A stretch of 44,587 nucleotides of DNA, from the NCBI GenBank assembly GCA_900551815.1, contig URXE01000008.1:1-44587 (forward strand). Reading direction: 5' to 3'. Positions 18,047 to 26,418 of this stretch are shown piece by piece. The DNA is from an uncultured Collinsella sp. (GTDB lineage Bacteria; Actinomycetota; Coriobacteriia; Coriobacteriales; Coriobacteriaceae). The notes beneath the pieces are model-generated. The model saw nothing but the letters and a program-made list of their open reading frames with translations, did no database searches and was not told the origin of the DNA. How positions within the stretch are numbered: position 1 is the first letter of the stretch; each line of letters starts with the position of its first letter. A program made the position numbers and the translations under genes.

Positions 18047-21000
18047 TTACGCCTCCTTCTTGGTCGAAGCAACAGAGCTGGCAGCCACGGACGCAGCACC
18101 CGCAGCACCGCCCGCGACATCAAGGCGAGCAACATCCGCGGCACTCGCGCGACCGGTCACGATGTCAAACGCCAGCTCCTCGGCCTGCGCATGCGTCTTG
18201 CCGGCAGCCTCACCCGCGGCGACAATCGCCAGCACGCGCTCGTACTCGGTCGGAATGACCTTCACAAAGTGCTTGCTCATCGTCTCAAAGCTGTAGAGCA
18301 GCTTAATGCCGCGCGGACTCTGCGTCGCGTCCACGTGCTCCTGGATGAGCTCGCGAATCTGCGCCAGCTCACCGGCCGTCGGGGCCTTGAGCTCCACGCT
18401 CTCGTGGTTCACGCGGGCGTCGAGCGTGCCGTATTGGTCAAAGACGTAGGCCACGCCGCCCGTCATGCCGGCGGCAAAGTTCTGCCCGACCTCGCCCAGG
18501 ATGAGTGCCAGGCCGCCCGTCATGTACTCGCAGCCATGGTTGCCGCAGCCCTCGACCACCACGGTGGCACCGGAGTTGCGCACGGCAAAACGCTGGCCGG
18601 CAAGACCGTTAATGAAGCCGCGGCCGCTCGTGGCACCAAAGAACGCAACGTTGCCAACGATGATGTTCTCGTCGAACTTGTAGGTCGCATGCGGGTTGGG
18701 GCGCACCGACACCTCGCCGCCCGAAAGGCCCTTGCCAAAGTAATCGTTGGCGTCGCCGCACACGTTGAGCGTAATGCCGCGCGGTAGGAAGGCGCCAAAG
18801 CTCTGACCGGCCGAACCATCGCAATCGATGGTAATGGAGCCGGCGGGCAGGCCCTCGGGATGCGCCTTGGTCACCGCGTTGCCCAAGATGGTGCCCACGC
18901 AGCGGTTGACGTTGGCGATATCGGCGCGGAAGCGAATCGGACGCAGGTGCGCACGGGCATCGGCCGTATAGGGCACAAACAACGTGGAGTCGAGCGTCTT
19001 GTCGAGCTCGCTGTCCGCGGCCATCTGCGGCAGGAAGTGGCGACCGTCGGCGCCCGGAATATGGGCACCGAACTCGCAGGTCGCGCTCGCCAGCACGGGC
19101 GACAGGTCGAGCAGATTTGCCTTGCGGTTGCCCGGGACCTCGATCTGGCGCAGGCACTCGGGATGGCCGACCATCTCGTCGATGGTGCGGAAGCCCAGGC
19201 TCGCCATGGCTTCGCGCAACTGCTCGGCAACAAAGAGCATAAAGTGCTCAACGTGCTCGGGCTTGCCGCAGAAGCCGCGACGCAGGCGGCAGTTTTGCGT
19301 AGCGATGCCGGCCGGGCAGGTGTCCTGCTGGCAGTCGCGCTGCATGAGGCAACCCATGGAGATGAGCGGCATGGTCGCAAAACCAAACTCCTCGGCACCC
19401 AGCAGGCAGGCGACGGCAACATCGGTGCCGTCCATGAGCTTGCCGTCGGCCTCGAGCACCACGCGCGAGCGCAGGCCGTTTTGCAGCAGCGTCTGCTGGG
19501 CCTCGGCAAGGCCAAGCTCCAGCGGCAGGCCCGCATGCCAGATGGAATCGCGCGCAGCGGCACCCGAGCCGCCATTGTGGCCGCTGATCAAGATCTTGTC
19601 GGCGGCACCCTTGGCCACACCGGTGGCGATGGTGCCGACGCCGGCCTCGCTGACCAGCTTGACCGACACGCGCGCACCGGGGTTGGCGTTCTTAAGATCG
19701 AAGATAAGCTCTGCCAGGTCCTCAATGGAGTAAATATCGTGGTGCGGCGGAGGCGAGATCAGGCCGATGCCGGGCGTGGACTGACGGACCTCGGCGATCC
19801 AGGGGTAGACCTTCTTGCCGGGCAGGTGGCCACCCTCGCCGGGCTTGGCGCCCTGGGCCATCTTAATCTGAATCTCGAAGGCGCTGCACAGGTAGCGGCT
19901 CGTCACGCCAAAGCGCGCGCTTGCCACCTGCTTGATGGCGGAGTTCTTGGAGTCACCGTTAGCCAGCGGGGTCTCGCGACGCGGATCCTCACCGCCCTCG
20001 CCGGAGTTGGAACGGCCGTGCAGGCGGTTCATGGCGATGGCCATGCACTCGTGTGCCTCTTTGCTGATGGAGCCATACGACATGGCACCGGTGTTAAAGC
20101 GGCGGACGATGCTGAGCGCAGGCTCCACCTCGTCGAGTGCCACCGGAGTGCGACCGTTGGCATCAAAGTCGAGCAAGTCGCGCAGGCGCACGGCCCGGCC
20201 GGTGCGGTGCAGGCGGGCGCTGTACTCCTTAAAGGTGTCGTAGCTGTCCTCACGGCAGGCGGTCTGCAGCAAGTAGACAGTCTGCGGATCGATGAGGTGA
20301 TCCTCGCCGCCGAGCGGACGCCACTTGGTCAGACCCAGCGTGGGCAGCTGACCGGGAGCCGGGCTCTTAAGGATAGCGAGCGCGGCGTCGTAGCGCTCGT
20401 TTTGCTCGCGCTCAACGTCCTCGACACCCATACCGCCCACACGGCTCACCGTGCCGGCGAAGTACGCGTTGACGAACTCCGGCGTAAAGCCCACGGCCTC
20501 GAAGATCTGCGCCGAATGGTAGCTCTGCACCGTAGAGATGCCCATCTTGGACATGATGGAGACGATACCGGCGGTCGCAGCCTTGTTGTAGTTGGCGATG
20601 CCCTGCTTGGCCGTCACGTCCAGGTCGTCGCGCGCCGCCAAATCGCGGATACACGCGTGTGCGTTGTACGGATAGATGCCGCTCGCGGAGTAGCCCACCA
20701 GTGCCGCAAAGTCGTGCGGGGACACGGCGTCGCCGCACTCCACCACGATGTCGGCAAAGGTACGCACGCCGGCGCGGATCAGGTGGTTGTGCACGCAGCC
20801 CACGGCGAGCAGCGACGGCACGGGCACCTCGCCCGCAGCGGCACGATCGCTCAACACCACGATGTTCACGCCGTCGCGGACCGCAGTCTCAACGTCCTCT
20901 GCAAGCTGCTTGAGCGCAGTCTGCAGCGCGCCTTCGCCGGCATCGCGGCGGTACACGGCACGGAAACGGCAAGTCTTAAAGCCCACGCGGTCGATGGCGC

Positions 21001-22744
21001 AGATACGCTCGAACTCCTCCTCGTTGAGCAACGGGCGCTCCAGGCGAACCAACTGGCAGGCTGTGCGGGAGTCCTCGAGCAGGTTGCCGTGGTTGCCCAG
21101 GTAGAGCGTGGTCGAGGTGACCATATGCTCGCGAAGGGCATCGATGGGCGGGTTCGTGACCTGGGCGAACAGCTGATAGAAGTAGTCAAAGAACGAACGC
21201 GTCTTCTTGGACAGGCAGGCTAGCGGCGCGTCGATGCCCATCGAGGCGAGCGGTGCCTTGCCCTGCTGGGCCATGGGACGCACGACCTCGTCGACGTCAT
21301 CCCAGTGGTAGCCGAGCTTGGCCATGCGCACGGCGGCGGGCACCTCGGCGTCCTCGGCGGGCGTTGCCGCAACGGGCTCATCGAGCGCGTCAACGGTCAG
21401 CGTCTCCTCGGCAATCCAATCACGGTAGGGCTTTTCCTTGGCATAACGGGCGCGCAGCTCGTCGTTGTAGATGACGCGCCCGCGGGCAAAGTCAACCTCG
21501 AGCATCTGGCCCGGCCCCAGACAGCCGCTCGTCAGGATGTTCTCGGGGCTCACCTCGATGGTGCCCACCTCGCTTGCCAGCATAAAGCGGCCGTCGCGCG
21601 TCACGTAGTAACGAGCGGGGCGCAGGCCGTTACGGTCGAGGGCGGCGCCCAGCGTGCGACCGTCGGTAAAGGCGATGGCCGCCGGGCCATCCCACGGCTC
21701 CATGAGCATTGACTGGTAGGCGTCGTAGGCGCGGCGCTCCTCGCTCAGACTGTCGTTGTGGTCCCACGGCTCGGGCAGCAGCATGGATGCGGCACGCGTG
21801 AGCGGACGGCCGTTCATGACCAAAAACTCGAGCACGTTGTCCAGAATCGCGGAGTCGGAGCCCTCGCGGTTGATGATGGGCATCACACGCTCAAGATCAT
21901 GCTGCAGCACGGGGCTGTACAGGTTGGGTTCGCGGGCGCGAATCCAGTTGACGTTGCCCTTGAGGGTGTTGATCTCGCCGTTGTGGATGATAAAGCGGTT
22001 GGGGTGCGCGCGCTCCCAGCTGGGCGTGGTGTTGGTGGAGTAGCGCGAGTGGACGAGCGTCACGGCCGTCTTGACGGCGGCATCGTTGAGATCGATGAAG
22101 AAGCGGCGCATCTGTGTGGCGACCAGCATGCCCTTGTAAACGATAGTGCGCGAGCTCATAGAGCACACATAGAAGATCTTGTCGCGCAGGGCAAACTCGG
22201 CGTCGGCCTTCTTCTCGATGGTGCGGCGGCACACGTACAGGCGACGCTCAAAGGCATCGCCAGCGGGCGTGTCGTCGGGGCGACCCAGGAAGGCCTGCAG
22301 GATAGTAGGCATGCAGGCGCGGGCCGTCTCGCCCAGGTCGTGCGGGTCGACCGGCACCTCGCGCCAAAAGAGCAGCGGCACGCCAGCCTCGGCGCAGCCC
22401 TCCTCAAACACGCGGCGGGCATCCTCTACGCCCTTGTCGTCCTGCGGGAAGAACAGCATGGCCACGCCATAGTCGCCCTCTGCCGGCAGAATCTGACCGC
22501 ACTTTTGAGCCTCTTTACGGAAAAAGTGATGCGGAACCTGGAACAGGATGCCAGCGCCGTCGCCGGTGTTCTTCTCGAGTCCCGTGCCGCCGCGGTGCTC
22601 CAAGTTGACCAGAATGGACAGCGCATCGTCCAGAATCTGGTGATGGCGCTCACCGTTGATATCGGCAAGCGCGCCGATGCCACATGCATCGTGATCGAAT
22701 TCGGGGCGATAAAGGCCCTGCTGCTGAGCGGAATCTGCCTGCAT
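18047..22744 (-). CDS. gltB: Glutamate synthase large subunit
   Basis: 1565 residues. It makes two glutamates from glutamine and 2-oxoglutarate. Order of domains: an N-terminal class II (Ntn) amidotransferase whose catalytic Cys21 (DACGIG) would be exposed by removal of a 20-residue propeptide; a central domain; the FMN/2-oxoglutarate domain (SGEGGEDP, GAKPGEGGHLPGKKV, STPGIGLISPPPHHD, HNGGSGA); the [3Fe-4S] motif in CLMQRDCQQDTCPAGIATQ; and the C-terminal Gly-rich beta-helix (GEVSVRP, GATSGRGFINGLAGQRF). The tail ends in an Ala/Ser-rich stretch. GGGGAGGA precedes the ATG. First gene of gltBD. Confidence 0.97.
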   Translation of the reverse strand: MQADSAQQQGLYRPEFDHDACGIGALADINGERHHQILDDALSILVNLEHRGGTGLEKNTGDGAGILFQVPHHFFRKEAQKCGQILPAEGDYGVAMLFFPQDDKGVEDARRVFEEGCAEAGVPLLFWREVPVDPHDLGETARACMPTILQAFLGRPDDTPAGDAFERRLYVCRRTIEKKADAEFALRDKIFYVCSMSSRTIVYKGMLVATQMRRFFIDLNDAAVKTAVTLVHSRYSTNTTPSWERAHPNRFIIHNGEINTLKGNVNWIRAREPNLYSPVLQHDLERVMPIINREGSDSAILDNVLEFLVMNGRPLTRAASMLLPEPWDHNDSLSEERRAYDAYQSMLMEPWDGPAAIAFTDGRTLGAALDRNGLRPARYYVTRDGRFMLASEVGTIEVSPENILTSGCLGPGQMLEVDFARGRVIYNDELRARYAKEKPYRDWIAEETLTVDALDEPVAATPAEDAEVPAAVRMAKLGYHWDDVDEVVRPMAQQGKAPLASMGIDAPLACLSKKTRSFFDYFYQLFAQVTNPPIDALREHMVTSTTLYLGNHGNLLEDSRTACQLVRLERPLLNEEEFERICAIDRVGFKTCRFRAVYRRDAGEGALQTALKQLAEDVETAVRDGVNIVVLSDRAAAGEVPVPSLLAVGCVHNHLIRAGVRTFADIVVECGDAVSPHDFAALVGYSASGIYPYNAHACIRDLAARDDLDVTAKQGIANYNKAATAGIVSIMSKMGISTVQSYHSAQIFEAVGFTPEFVNAYFAGTVSRVGGMGVEDVEREQNERYDAALAILKSPAPGQLPTLGLTKWRPLGGEDHLIDPQTVYLLQTACREDSYDTFKEYSARLHRTGRAVRLRDLLDFDANGRTPVALDEVEPALSIVRRFNTGAMSYGSISKEAHECMAIAMNRLHGRSNSGEGGEDPRRETPLANGDSKNSAIKQVASARFGVTSRYLCSAFEIQIKMAQGAKPGEGGHLPGKKVYPWIAEVRQSTPGIGLISPPPHHDIYSIEDLAELIFDLKNANPGARVSVKLVSEAGVGTIATGVAKGAADKILISGHNGGSGAAARDSIWHAGLPLELGLAEAQQTLLQNGLRSRVVLEADGKLMDGTDVAVACLLGAEEFGFATMPLISMGCLMQRDCQQDTCPAGIATQNCRLRRGFCGKPEHVEHFMLFVAEQLREAMASLGFRTIDEMVGHPECLRQIEVPGNRKANLLDLSPVLASATCEFGAHIPGADGRHFLPQMAADSELDKTLDSTLFVPYTADARAHLRPIRFRADIANVNRCVGTILGNAVTKAHPEGLPAGSITIDCDGSAGQSFGAFLPRGITLNVCGDANDYFGKGLSGGEVSVRPNPHATYKFDENIIVGNVAFFGATSGRGFINGLAGQRFAVRNSGATVVVEGCGNHGCEYMTGGLALILGEVGQNFAAGMTGGVAYVFDQYGTLDARVNHESVELKAPTAGELAQIRELIQEHVDATQSPRGIKLLYSFETMSKHFVKVIPTEYERVLAIVAAGEAAGKTHAQAEELAFDIVTGRASAADVARLDVAGGAAGAASVAASSVASTKKEA

Positions 22745-22928
22745 CGCGATCCTCCCCTAGATATTTAGTCAGTCAGTTGAATAGGCATACTAGGAGCATC
22801 GCCGGCCCGTTGTGTTTCCCGCCCGTTTCGAAACAATCGCGTAACGCGCGCCCTGCGAGTGGGCGCCGCCGACCTAAAGGGCGACAACAAGGGCCCCAGG
22901 TTCGGCCCGTAAGCTCACCGCTTCAAGC

Positions 22929-23145
22929 ATCTCAATCTGTAACAGGAAGACTCAATTTCAACGACTAACTGTTACAGATTGAGATGTTTTTGAGAGACGG
23001 CTCCGAATGTCTCAATCTGTAACACGAAGGGCCGGTTTTGACGGCCAGCTGTTACAGATCAAGATTTTCCATAGGACCATTTCTTCCTGTCTCGATCTGT
23101 AACACCTAGGTCCAATTTCCATCCCTAGTTGTTACAGATCAAGAC
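22929..23145. repeat. Hairpin array 4 (three units)
   Basis: Hairpins begin at 22929, 23009 and 23089, exactly 80 bp apart, with 25-nt inner and 23-nt outer spacers. Unit 1 has A at the first position and a matching T at the last (ATCTC...GAGAT), a base-pair change on both sides. It lies in the divergent region between gltB and mntH, leaving about 120 nt before mntH for a promoter. Confidence 0.95.
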
Positions 23146-23197
23146 ATTTCGGCAATCCCCTTCATCATCCTATTCAAATACAGCTATTTTGTTAGTC

Positions 23198-23229
23198 TTG
23201 GTTAACTTCGAGCCTAAAACGGGTATCCT
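23198..23229 (+). promoter_or_regulatory. Possible mntH promoter with DtxR/MntR-like operator
   Basis: TTGGTT and TATCCT, separated by 20 bp, contain GTTAACTTCGAGCCTAAAA, which loosely resembles the TTAGG...CCTAA half-sites of DtxR/MntR-type boxes. Spacing is long and the match weak; this is a suggestion only. Confidence 0.3.
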
Positions 23230-23265
23230 TTGCGGCGTCAAGCAAACGGCACGCAGGAGCGCACC

Positions 23266-24522
23266 ATGATCAACCATCTCAAACAACACTTTGGTTCCCG
23301 GCGCACCGGTGATCACGGAGGCCTAGACATTGCGAGGCATATCGGCCCTGGGCTGCTCGTGACCGTTGGCTTTATCGACCCGGGCAATTGGGCCTCCAAT
23401 ATGGCCGCCGGCTCGCAGTTTGGCTACGCGCTGCTGTGGATCGTCACGCTGTCCACGATCATGCTCATCGTGCTGCAGCACAACGCGGCGCACCTGGGCA
23501 TCGCCACGGGCACGTGTCTTGCCGAGGCCACGACGCGCCACCTGCCCCGCCTCGTCGGGCGTGCGATACTCGGCAGCGCGTATCTAGCCACGGTCGCCAC
23601 CGCCATGGCCGAAGTCCTGGGTGGCGCGGTTGCCCTTCAAATGCTCTTTGGGCTGCCCGTGCGCGCCGGCTGCATCATCGTGGCGGCAGTATCGATGGCG
23701 ATGCTCATGACGAACTCCTACAAGCGTGCCGAACGCTGGATCATCGCCTTCGTGGGCGTGGTAGGACTTTCGTTTTTAGCCGAGCTTGCACTAGTCAAGG
23801 TCGACTGGCCGCAAGCCGCCACAAGCTGGATCACACCCAGTATGCCCACCGGCTCGGCCGCGATTATCGTAAGTGTCCTAGGCGCGGTCGTTATGCCCCA
23901 CAACCTCTTCCTGCACTCCGAGGTCATCCAATCCATACACTTCGAAGGTCAAGGCGAGCAGGTTATCGAAGAACGTCTGCGCTACGAGCTCTTCGACACG
24001 CTCTTTTCGATGGGCGTGGGCTGGGCAATCAACTCGGCCATGGTCATCCTGGCCGCAACGACCTTCTTTGCGCACGGCATTGTCGTAGACGACCTCGCCG
24101 TCGCAGCGGCCACACTCTCCCCCATTCTGGGCCCGGCAAGCTCGACCATCTTTGCGGTGGCACTGCTGTTTGCGGGCATATCGAGCAGTGTAACGGCGGG
24201 CATGGCGGCGGGCACCATCACTGCGGGCATGTTCGACGAGGAATACGACATCCACGACCGACATTCCTCGATCGGTGTGGCGGCTTGTTTCGTCGGCGCA
24301 GTGGTGGCGTGCTTGGTCGTCCCGAATCCTTTTGAGGGTCTCATCTGGAGTCAGGCACTGCTGTCGCTTCAGTTGCCGATTACGGTCTTTGTGCTCATAC
24401 GGCTCACCAGTTCGCCCCGCGTCATGGGCAAATACGCCAACTCGCGCCCGCTCAACGCGTTGCTTATAGGGATTGGCGTCGTCGTAACGGCGCTCGACGC
24501 CGTGCTGTTGACCGGAATGTAA
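23266..24522 (+). CDS. mntH: Nramp-family divalent metal transporter
   Basis: 418-residue membrane protein with about 11 hydrophobic helices. The two metal-site motifs of Nramp proteins are intact: DPGN at residues 38-41 in helix 1, and GAVVMPHNLFLHS with Met210-Pro-His in helix 6. Nramp proteins take up Mn2+ or Fe2+ with protons. The symbol mntH follows family convention; Mn2+ versus Fe2+ cannot be decided from sequence. Start is the ATG after CAGGAGC. Monocistronic, divergent from gltB, bracketed by hairpin arrays 4 and 5. Confidence 0.92.
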   Translation: MINHLKQHFGSRRTGDHGGLDIARHIGPGLLVTVGFIDPGNWASNMAAGSQFGYALLWIVTLSTIMLIVLQHNAAHLGIATGTCLAEATTRHLPRLVGRAILGSAYLATVATAMAEVLGGAVALQMLFGLPVRAGCIIVAAVSMAMLMTNSYKRAERWIIAFVGVVGLSFLAELALVKVDWPQAATSWITPSMPTGSAAIIVSVLGAVVMPHNLFLHSEVIQSIHFEGQGEQVIEERLRYELFDTLFSMGVGWAINSAMVILAATTFFAHGIVVDDLAVAAATLSPILGPASSTIFAVALLFAGISSSVTAGMAAGTITAGMFDEEYDIHDRHSSIGVAACFVGAVVACLVVPNPFEGLIWSQALLSLQLPITVFVLIRLTSSPRVMGKYANSRPLNALLIGIGVVVTALDAVLLTGM

Positions 24523-24549
24523 TGGGGCGGAGCACCTACCCAGGCAAAC

Positions 24550-24845
24550 GTCTCGATCTGTAACATCTAGACCCGCTTTTGATGTCTAGATGTTACAGAT
24601 CGAGATCATTCCGAGGGACAGCTCCGTTTGTCTCAATCTGTAACACGTAGACCCCGTTTTCACTGCTAGATGTTACAGATTGAGATCTTCTGCCGGACGG
24701 TTTTGGTTTGTCTTGATCTGTAACAAATGGACCCAATTTCCACTTCTAGATGTTACAGATCGAGACATTTCTTCAGCTCCAACCTTTTGTCTCAATCTGT
24801 AACAGATAGACCCGTTTTGAGCCGTTAGATGTTACAGATTAAGAC
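24550..24845. repeat. Hairpin array 5 (four units)
   Basis: Hairpins begin at 24550, 24630, 24710 and 24789 (steps 80, 80, 79). In unit 1 the stem extends to 23 bp because the inner segment starts TCTAGAC and ends GTCTAGA. It starts 27 nt after the mntH stop codon and is the only structured sequence available there to end that transcript. Confidence 0.95.
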
Positions 24846-24894
24846 CAAAGGACGACCGGACTCACGACAGACGGGATCGGCTAACAGCAGCCGT

Positions 24895-24977
24895 GATCCC
24901 TTGGGGACGGAGGAAAACGGATCACCCGCCGCACCGACGACACCGGGTGATCCGTTTTCCTCCGTCCCCAAGGGATC
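24895..24977. repeat. Perfect 34-bp inverted repeat
   Basis: Arms 24895-24928 and 24944-24977 are exact complements over 34 bp around a 15-nt loop; they carry TTGGGGACGGAGGAAAACGG. It abuts the rubredoxin terminator on one side and lies 50 nt after hairpin array 5 on the other. Related by the TTGGGGAC core to the palindrome near 16.5 kb. Confidence 0.95.
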
Positions 24978-25016
24978 AAAAGGACCCCGGCCGGAATATC
25001 CGACCGGGACCCTTGG
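24978..25016 (-). terminator. Terminator of the rubredoxin gene
   Basis: On the minus strand CCCGGTCGGA pairs with TCCGGCCGGG (one G-T pair) around a 3-nt loop, followed by GTCCTTTT. Located 40-75 nt beyond the rubredoxin stop codon. Confidence 0.75.
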
Positions 25017-25054
25017 ACAGAGTTATATGTTGCTGCAAGTCGTGTGTCTACGAG

Positions 25055-25198
25055 CTACTCCTCGACGAGCTCAAACTCATCGGGGCCGACGCCGCAGACC
25101 GGGCACACGTAGTCCTCGGGCAGCTCGGGCGTATCGACCTCAACCTCGTAACCGCAAACGATGCACACAAACTTATACGTCTTCTTCTCCTCAGCCAT
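25055..25198 (-). CDS. Rubredoxin
   Basis: 47-residue small iron protein. Two metal knuckles, CIVCGY (residues 12-17) and CPVCGV (32-37), bind one Fe; the fold length and acidic tail are typical. It carries single electrons to oxygen- or peroxide-reducing enzymes in anaerobes. GAGGAGA precedes the ATG. It follows the flavin reductase gene on the same strand with an 89-nt gap that holds its own promoter. The pair mirrors the two domains of high-molecular-weight rubredoxins (flavin reductase plus rubredoxin), split here into two genes. Confidence 0.93.
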   Translation of the reverse strand: MAEEKKTYKFVCIVCGYEVEVDTPELPEDYVCPVCGVGPDEFELVEE

Positions 25199-25242
25199 GA
25201 TGTTCTCCTCTCGAACGTGACTGGTGATGTATTTCGCTTATT

Positions 25243-25270
25243 AGTATATGTTCTCAATAATATAATGCAA
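25243..25270 (-). promoter_or_regulatory. Promoter of the rubredoxin gene
   Basis: On the minus strand TTGCAT (-35) and TATACT (-10) are separated by 16 bp in a markedly AT-rich island within GC-rich DNA, 45 nt before the rubredoxin ATG. Good match to the housekeeping consensus. Confidence 0.7.
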
Positions 25271-25287
25271 GTGTTTTTAAAACATTT

Positions 25288-25791
25288 CTAGCCTTGATAC
25301 GAGGACGCCTTCGGAGGCGTCTTGCCCTTCAGGACCTTGTGGTAGTAGTCGTAGGTGAGCGGCGTCTCGTCGCTCAGGCGCTCGGCATCCTCGACCTCGC
25401 CGATAAACAGCAGATGCGTGCCCACATCCACAGTGTCGATCAAATGGCAGCTAAACAGGGCCGCCGCGTGCTCGGGCACATAGGGCATGCCCAGAGCCGT
25501 CTCGCGGGTCTCGTATTTGGCAAACTTGTCATAATCGCTGCTGGTGCGGAACCCAAAGTTACCTATGTAGGGCATGTCGGCAGTCTGATCGATCACGGTC
25601 AGCGCGAACGCTTTGGCCGATGCGATGACGCCCGAGGTGACGTTGTCCTTGTTCACGGCAACCGAAATGCGCGGCGGCATGGACGTCACCTGCACCGCCG
25701 TATTGATGACGCAGCCGGCGCGCAGCCCGTCTGCCGCAGCGCTCACCACGTACAGACCACTCGGCATGGTAAAGAACGCAGTTTTGTCCAT
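25288..25791 (-). CDS. Flavin reductase-like FMN-binding protein
   Basis: 167-residue protein of the flavin reductase-like (FMN-binding split barrel) family. Visible family features: MPSGLYVVSA near the N terminus, NTAVQVTSMPPRISVAVNK, a Ser/Thr-Asn-Val-Thr segment (DNVTSG), FALTVID and FGFRTS, and a late HLLFIGEV strand. Such proteins bind FMN and reduce flavin or transfer electrons to rubredoxin, which is encoded next. Start is the ATG after GGGGAGTG, 49 codons inside the longest open frame, which otherwise runs through the smpB terminator. A role in oxygen or peroxide defence is inferred from the rubredoxin neighbour. Confidence 0.88.
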   Translation of the reverse strand: MDKTAFFTMPSGLYVVSAAADGLRAGCVINTAVQVTSMPPRISVAVNKDNVTSGVIASAKAFALTVIDQTADMPYIGNFGFRTSSDYDKFAKYETRETALGMPYVPEHAAALFSCHLIDTVDVGTHLLFIGEVEDAERLSDETPLTYDYYHKVLKGKTPPKASSYQG

Positions 25792-25842
25792 AACGATCAC
25801 TCCCCTAACCCGGGTTGGTACCTTATGGATGTATGTACCCAC

Positions 25843-25877
25843 AAAAAAGGCGGCGCCCATAACGGACGCCACCTTTG
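25843..25877 (-). terminator. Terminator after smpB
   Basis: Minus strand: AAAGGTGGCG pairs with CGCCGCCTTT (one G-T/A-C position), followed by TTTTTTG. It ends the TPR-smpB unit and separates it from the flavin reductase gene. Confidence 0.8.
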
Positions 25878-25947
25878 AGACATATGTGTCAGAACAGTTA
25901 GGAAGGCGGAACGGGCGCAGCAGGGCGCCTCCCCGCAAGTCATGTGC

Positions 25948-26418
25948 CTAGCGATTACGCTCCTTAAGCGCGCGGTCAATCTCGCGCTGAACATCGCGCT
26001 TGGCCATATCCTCGCGCTTGTCGTAAAGCTTCTTGCCGCGGCCTAGGCCCAGCAGCAGCTTTACGCGGCCGTCGGTATTAAAGTAGAGCTCCAACGGTAC
26101 CAGCGCATAACCACGGTTACGAAGTTTGCCGTCGAGAAAGTCAATCTCCTTGCGGTGCAGCAGCAGACGACGACGGCGATCAGGGTCGCGGTTCCACACG
26201 CCACCATGGCTATAAGGGTGAATATGCAGGCCCACGAGCCAGCACTCGCCGCCACGGATCAGTGCAAAGGTGTCGGTGATCTGGCACGCGCGCTCGCGAA
26301 TCGACTTGACCTCGGTGCCACTCAGCTCAATGCCGCACTCAAAGGTCTCATCGATAAAGTACTCGTGATGCGCCGAGCGATTCTTGGAGATGAGCTTGCG
26401 CTCGCGCTTACTGGGCAT
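25948..26418 (-). CDS. smpB: SsrA-binding protein SmpB
   Basis: 156 residues. It binds tmRNA and delivers it to stalled ribosomes. Recognisable stretches: NRSAHHEYFIDETFECGIEL, GTEVKSIR, FALIRGGECWL, HIHPYSHGGVWNRDPDR, the LLLHRKEI segment and GRGKKLYDKRED with the basic C-terminal tail. Strong AAGGAGG before the ATG; the longer frame is spurious. Its start overlaps the end of the TPR gene by 11 nt, suggesting coupled translation. In many bacteria smpB follows rnr directly; here about 4 kb of other genes lie between them. Confidence 0.97.
   Translation of the reverse strand: MPSKRERKLISKNRSAHHEYFIDETFECGIELSGTEVKSIRERACQITDTFALIRGGECWLVGLHIHPYSHGGVWNRDPDRRRRLLLHRKEIDFLDGKLRNRGYALVPLELYFNTDGRVKLLLGLGRGKKLYDKREDMAKRDVQREIDRALKERNR

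Noticed and set aside
18860..21223. 787-codon plus-strand open frame over gltB
   Set aside because: Antisense shadow of the complete gltB gene; no start signal and repetitive Gly/Ala/Arg/Val composition.
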